In this document: positions 29,705 through 33,719 of the stretch, piece after piece
Layout: every line of letters starts with the position of its first letter
Numbering within the stretch: the stretch's first letter is position 1
Source of the DNA: Guillardia theta CCMP2712
Taxonomy: Eukaryota > Cryptophyceae > Pyrenomonadales > Geminigeraceae
Assembly: GCF_000315625.1 (NCBI RefSeq)
Contig: NW_005434609.1
Coordinates: 301,212-334,930 of the forward strand
DNA: 33,719 nucleotides
Direction of reading: 5' to 3'
Made by a program: the position numbers and the translations under genes
Notes under the pieces: model-generated
What the model saw: the letters and a program-made list of their open reading frames with translations, nothing else
Database searches by the model: none
Told to the model about the DNA's origin: nothing

Positions 29705-31267
29705 TCACCATTCCATTGGAATTGAACCCTGCTCAGGACTGCAAAAAACCAATGGGCGGTATTTCTCGTGTTTGTGCATCAGTCTGGAGGATCGAAAGTG
29801 CTCGATCAGAGCCTGCTTACCCTGTATCCGTGCATATGTGATCTCACAGACTTTCTCGCTGCGAAACCTTTCCCACCTTTTCCCAGCAAACTCCTTCACC
29901 AATGACAAAATACTGATCGGAGACTTGAAATTCAAAAAGGCATAGCCAAGGTTGCACTTGTTGCGAAAATCTATCGGAAGGTAGAAAAAATCGTATGTTC
30001 CAGCATGATTGACATCGATCAATTGAAGGAAGGCTCGTTGTGTATACTTGTTTGGAATGTTCCGGATCATCACGGTTGTTCGCGGATCAAGCCCACGAGA
30101 AAGAACAGTTGGATCAATCGCATACAGATCGCTTTCTCCTGGTCCTCCTCTCAAGAGTTCAAGCACAGAGCTTCGTCCCGCAGCGAGCGACGGCATTGGA
30201 GATGGTTTGTCTGCCAGAGGTCCTCCACTAGCTGCTTGGTTTCCGAATGGATCAAATTCCACACCCTTAAAATTTGAAGGCGATAATTCAGAATCAGGCA
30301 ACAGATTATGAATCCCTCCAAGGGCGTCTTCTTGAATCGGGGGATTTATCAAACCCGGGACGGGCATAGGGATGGTTTGTGGTATAGGTTGGGGCTGCCC
30401 ATTCATCAGAGAATTCCATGCTCTAGGCCTTTGAAGCTGTTCTTCAATCTTGCCACGAGGCATCATGAGAACAGTGCCATCATTCCCAAGGGTATTAAAC
30501 AAACCTTGAACTTCAGAAACATCGTCCTCTTCCTCTGTTCCTATTCCAGCACTTGCCACAGCCCTCGCAGTTGCAGCGACTTCCTCCTCCTTGTCCAGTA
30601 CTTTCTGTGATATCTGAGGGGAGTTAGGGTCTTGCCACGAATTGGAAGAGTCCGGGAGCGGAACAAACATAGGCTGAGGAATCTCTCGAGGCCTGATATC
30701 ATTCACCATCATGGGATCATGTCCCTTGGAATGTTCCCACATCAAAGCAGCATCGTACACGAAATTACATGGAATGCACTCAGGTCTTAATGATTCGTAA
30801 TTTCCATCATCAGTCACAACTATAGGGCGGTATTTCTCGTGTTTGTGCATCAGTCTGGAGGACCGAAAGTGCTCGATCAGAGCCTGCTTACCCTGTATCC
30901 GTGCATATGTGATCTCACAGACTTTCTCGCTGCGAAACCTTTCCCACCTTTTCCCAGCAAACTCCTTCACCAATGACAAAATACTGATCGGAGACTTGAA
31001 ATTCAAAAAGGCATAGCCAAGGTTGCACTTGTTGCGAAAATCTATCGGAAGGTAGAAAAAATCGTATGTTCCAGCATGATTGACATCGATCAATTGAAGC
31101 AATGCTTGTTGTGTATACTTGTTTGGAATGTTCCGGATCATCACGGTTGTTCTTGTATCAAATTCAAGACTCCTGCTGAGGGAATCAATGTCGGTCACCA
31201 GCAATTCTTCTTGCCGTTTCATCATTTTGAATTCACCTGCTGATTTCAAGATCATCTGTCTCCTCAT
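29705..31267 (-). CDS. MEI2-like RNA-binding protein, two RRM copies
   Basis: One uninterrupted minus-strand frame of 520 aa. It carries two copies of the MEI2-type C-terminal RRM (residues about 39-148 and 396-505): RTTVMIRNIPNKYTQ (RNP2 VMIRNI), FFYLPIDFRNKCNLGYAFLNF (RNP1 NLGYAFLNF, shown in part elsewhere), WERFRSEKVCEITYARIQGK and SSRLMHKHEKYRP. These are the hallmark words of the MEI2 RRM3 family, which in yeast and plants binds RNA to control meiosis and development. The two copies differ at about two or three residues near YTQ(Q/R)A(L/F). The 247-residue linker is Pro/Gln/Glu-rich (QPQPIPQTIPMPVPGLINPP) and probably disordered. RRM1 and RRM2 of classical MEI2 are absent. The protein ends soon after the second RRM. 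Upstream exons beyond 31267 are possible. Confidence 0.9.
   Translation of the reverse strand: MRRQMILKSAGEFKMMKRQEELLVTDIDSLSRSLEFDTRTTVMIRNIPNKYTQQALLQLIDVNHAGTYDFFYLPIDFRNKCNLGYAFLNFKSPISILSLVKEFAGKRWERFRSEKVCEITYARIQGKQALIEHFRSSRLMHKHEKYRPIVVTDDGNYESLRPECIPCNFVYDAALMWEHSKGHDPMMVNDIRPREIPQPMFVPLPDSSNSWQDPNSPQISQKVLDKEEEVAATARAVASAGIGTEEEDDVSEVQGLFNTLGNDGTVLMMPRGKIEEQLQRPRAWNSLMNGQPQPIPQTIPMPVPGLINPPIQEDALGGIHNLLPDSELSPSNFKGVEFDPFGNQAASGGPLADKPSPMPSLAAGRSSVLELLRGGPGESDLYAIDPTVLSRGLDPRTTVMIRNIPNKYTQRAFLQLIDVNHAGTYDFFYLPIDFRNKCNLGYAFLNFKSPISILSLVKEFAGKRWERFRSEKVCEITYARIQGKQALIEHFRSSRLMHKHEKYRPLVFCSPEQGSIPMEW
29754..30080 (-). repeat. RRM-encoding direct repeat, distal copy
   Basis: 327-bp segment that matches 30825-31151 with about four differences (one near 29799 and three clustered at about 30029-30036). 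Offset is 1071 bp, a multiple of three. Confidence 0.92.
30825..31151 (-). repeat. RRM-encoding direct repeat, proximal copy
   Basis: Partner of 29754-30080 in the same gene, same orientation and frame. Confidence 0.92.
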
Positions 31268-32040
31268 CGGGATTTTTCTTTCTCCTATTCTTTGTCCACA
31301 TCATCTCCGGCACCGTCTTGTCCACTGGGGGGAATGTATAGATCCTCACTGACTAAATCGATTCGACCAAGGGAACCAGCAAGCTAATATTTCACAAGTT
31401 TGTTGGGTATATCTGTCCTTATCGACGCCATCTCCATCTGAAAAATGGCTCACCCCAGAAGAGAGCTACAATGTCCTCCTTTGCTGTCAGGGCAAACAAG
31501 TATCAGATTACAATCAGGTCTAAACTTGATTGGCTTACCCGGCATGTGAGCTGCTGTACAAAATCTAACAGCAAATACGCCTATTGAGAACTTATCAGCC
31601 AGACGCTCTGATGTCGTACAACATGTAAAAGGAAAGAAATTCTTACAACATTATGAAATCGCTTCAAATGCTCCCAGATCACAGGCAAAGAACGGACTGA
31701 CGCATACCGAACAAACACCACAAGAGTCCACATGGTCTTAAGATGAAATACGACCTCACGTACTGAACAACAATATAGACAAGTTTATCATCTCAAAAGT
31801 GCAGCATGGCAGCGATACATTCGCGATAGAATCATGGCAACACAGAAGGATAGTTGCAGGGTACTCCGACCCTTCCTGCCTGGAGTGGAGCATCAAGAAA
31901 GCAGCAGAACAAGTCCTAGCGAGACATCTAAACGAGGTTGCAACAAGAACATGCACTGAGAACGTGGCGGGGAGGATGACATGAACTTCTTGTGCGCGCC
32001 TACCCCGCATCGACTGACCACGACGCCATGGCGCCCGCGG
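31268..32040. other. 5' flank of the MEI2-like gene
   Basis: No convincing gene. On the minus strand an ATG at about 32028 (MASWSVDAG) followed by GTAGGC could be a small 5' exon of the MEI2-like gene, but no acceptor could be matched in frame. Confidence 0.4.
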
Positions 32041-33235
32041 AAACCTTCGCTATCTGTACCATCGGATACGTGGGTGGGGTAGAATTTCGGGGGTGATCTA
32101 TGGATCTAGGAGGGGTGGTTTTGAATGTGTTGAGAAGAATATCTGTATAGGGTGGGTACTTTTCTTGAATAAAGTGGGGGTGGTTATTATTCTTTCAGCC
32201 GTCATGGCAAGTGGTGAATAAAGACTTGTGGGTACTCCAGTTGGGGTTAGGGGTGGGGGGAAGAAAAAAAACAAGAAGGGAGACAAGGGGGGTGGTAACA
32301 TGGGTAACAAAATTCTGGGGATGGACACTCAAATTAGTTTACAAAACTGAAATATGTGTATCAATATTGAAATTTGACATAAATATTTGACAAAGAGGTG
32401 CTTTGGAGGCGAGATCGTTTCATAGGCCCTGTGCAGGGTTTGTGAAATTTGAGTTGGCATGAAAATTTTCCTTCTTGGTTTCATGTGGCAGATAATACAG
32501 TAAAATTTGTGACAGTATCATGATGAGTAAAGTATTATTATGAGATTATGGGCATATCATCAATATTGTTCCCGCCAACTAGAAATACGTTCATTGCGGC
32601 TGCAGGCATAGCTCTTTATAGCTTCTAGTACCCAGGTCATAGTATCATTTAAGGGTGCGTCATAGTGCTGCCTATATGGAGGGGGTCCTATCTTTTCACA
32701 AGGAAGGTGCTTGTTCTGAATGGCGTACATCATTGTTCCAAATTTCGAAGTAATCCTAAAAGGCTTTGATCAAATTTGATTTTCACCATTACAATTTAAT
32801 GATACAATATATATATTCCGCCAATCACCATTAGAATACATATTGGCGGGGGAGGGAGCAGGAACGGAAGAACGAAAGGGGTAGTTTGCATTTTCATATT
32901 GTAAGGGGTGGTGTTCTACCCCTAGTGACCTTTTTTTGATACCACAAAAACACATCGTCAACAAGTAAACCTGTACCTACCCCCCTTTCCATGGGAAATT
33001 CTCCCTTCAAAGTAGATCGGTTGAGAAGGACTACCCGTACTTAAAACTCACTGACCCCACCCATGTTCCTGAGTTCAAACCCCTACCCCGAGCACCAAAT
33101 AACATCTATATACACCCCACCCCCCCGTGACATACCACTGGGGCTCGTGACCTCACCTCCAGCCTGACCCCTCCCCCACCTTTTTTCTTATATTTTTTCT
33201 GTTATATATATCTTCGCACGTTATATATAATCTTG
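32041..33235. other. AT-rich DNA with G- then C-tracts
   Basis: The plus strand has GGGGTGG-type tracts at 32072-32310 and CCCCACC-type tracts at about 33040-33180, around an AT-rich centre (32330-32840). A TA-rich stretch (TTATATATA) lies at about 33187-33232 just before the terminal GC island. No coding pattern seen. Confidence 0.5.
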
Positions 33236-33719
33236 TTGGTAGTTCACGACCTTTTTAGACCGTGCACGGTGGCAACGGCCGGGCCCGGGGCGTGCCATTA
33301 CCGTGACCGTGACACCGTGGCACGGCCCGGGACGGTGACCGGATGTCGTAGTGCCATGACTTTTAACTTTGCCCGGCGCCGGCGGCGCGGCGCGGCCGGC
33401 CGGCCCGGGAGACACCGGACGGTGACCGTACCGTACCGACGGTATACCGTAGTACGGTCGGTCAGTGCCGCGGCCCGGCCCGGGAACGCCGGGTTCCGAA
33501 CGGTTCGGCCTGAGTGACCTTTTTAGACCGTACCGTACCGAGGCCTCACTGAACCGTTCTGGCAGGCTTCAACCTGATCAGACTACGGCGACCGTGAGCA
33601 CTGGCCCCCCCGGCGGCCCGAACTTCAAGGCCGGGCGTGCGTACCGTACGCCGGGTACTACGGTACGGTAGCCGCGTCACGCCGGGCTCGGAACCGTACG
33701 GTAGTAAGGTGACTCAGTG
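33236..33719. repeat. GC-rich island, runs off the window
   Basis: Strong over-use of GTACGG, CCGTACGGT, GGTGACCG and CCCGGG. GTACGGTA/TACCGTAC recur in both orientations (for example 33427-33453, 33525-33540, 33640-33670). Open frames are compositional. The island continues beyond the window end. Confidence 0.6.

Noticed and set aside
1-33719. Prokaryotic features (operons, CRISPR, insertion sequences, phage)
   Set aside because: Spliced genes, a eukaryotic tRNA-Sec, RWP-RK and MEI2 families exclude a bacterial origin, and no direct-repeat/spacer array or transposase was seen.

Overview
The window looks like nuclear DNA of a unicellular, intron-rich eukaryote. Genes are cut into short exons by GT..AG introns, mostly 32-90 nt. 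The families are mixed: plant/algal-type RWP-RK factors, a MEI2-type RNA-binding protein, animal/protist-type EGF-membrane and voltage-gated K+ channel proteins, mitochondrial IBA57, and a eukaryotic selenocysteine tRNA. A cryptophyte alga such as Guillardia theta is my best guess; this is inference from gene style, not a database match. There are no operons, Shine-Dalgarno sites or CRISPR arrays.

Layout. 1-1138: low-complexity DNA, a small GC island, and a minus-strand tRNA-Ala/tRNA-Sec pair 5 nt apart. 1139-2682: IBA57 (4 exons, +). 2825-3830: GC-rich island. 4159-4998: RWP-RK gene A (+). 5495-6938: EGF-repeat single-pass membrane protein (6 exons, -). 7503-9196: ankyrin-type protein (7 exons, +, 5' end open). 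9254-10073: three-helix membrane protein (-). 10416-11118: two-exon 84-aa protein with a TATA box (+). 11770-11842: second, identical tRNA-Ala (+). 11933-12130: three perfect 66-bp repeats. 13560-14276: intronless orphan gene (+), followed by coding-like but broken sequence. 16299-17246: RWP-RK gene B (+). 17875-18325: GC island. 19095-20091: protein with an Asp-Gly tract (+). 20411-20977: signal-anchor protein (-). 21010-23525: two GC islands around G-tract DNA. 23526-24915: GT8-like glycosyltransferase (2 exons, -). 26400-29193: six-helix K+ channel with a C-terminal cyclic-nucleotide-binding-like domain (18 exons, +). 29705-31267: MEI2-like protein with two almost identical RRMs (-). 33236-end: GC island.

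The genes do not form one pathway; this is an ordinary chromosomal mixture of housekeeping, signalling and regulatory genes separated by unusual GC-rich blocks. The features most worth attention are the tRNA-Ala/tRNA-Sec tandem, the RWP-RK pair whose DNA-binding domain is split by a frame-preserving 60-nt intron identical in both copies, the MEI2-like gene with an internally duplicated RRM, and the dispersed repeat core that recurs beside the GC islands.

All exon models were spliced by eye using GT..AG, frame continuity and protein-family sense. Reading-frame sums were checked for each complete model, but no transcript data were available.
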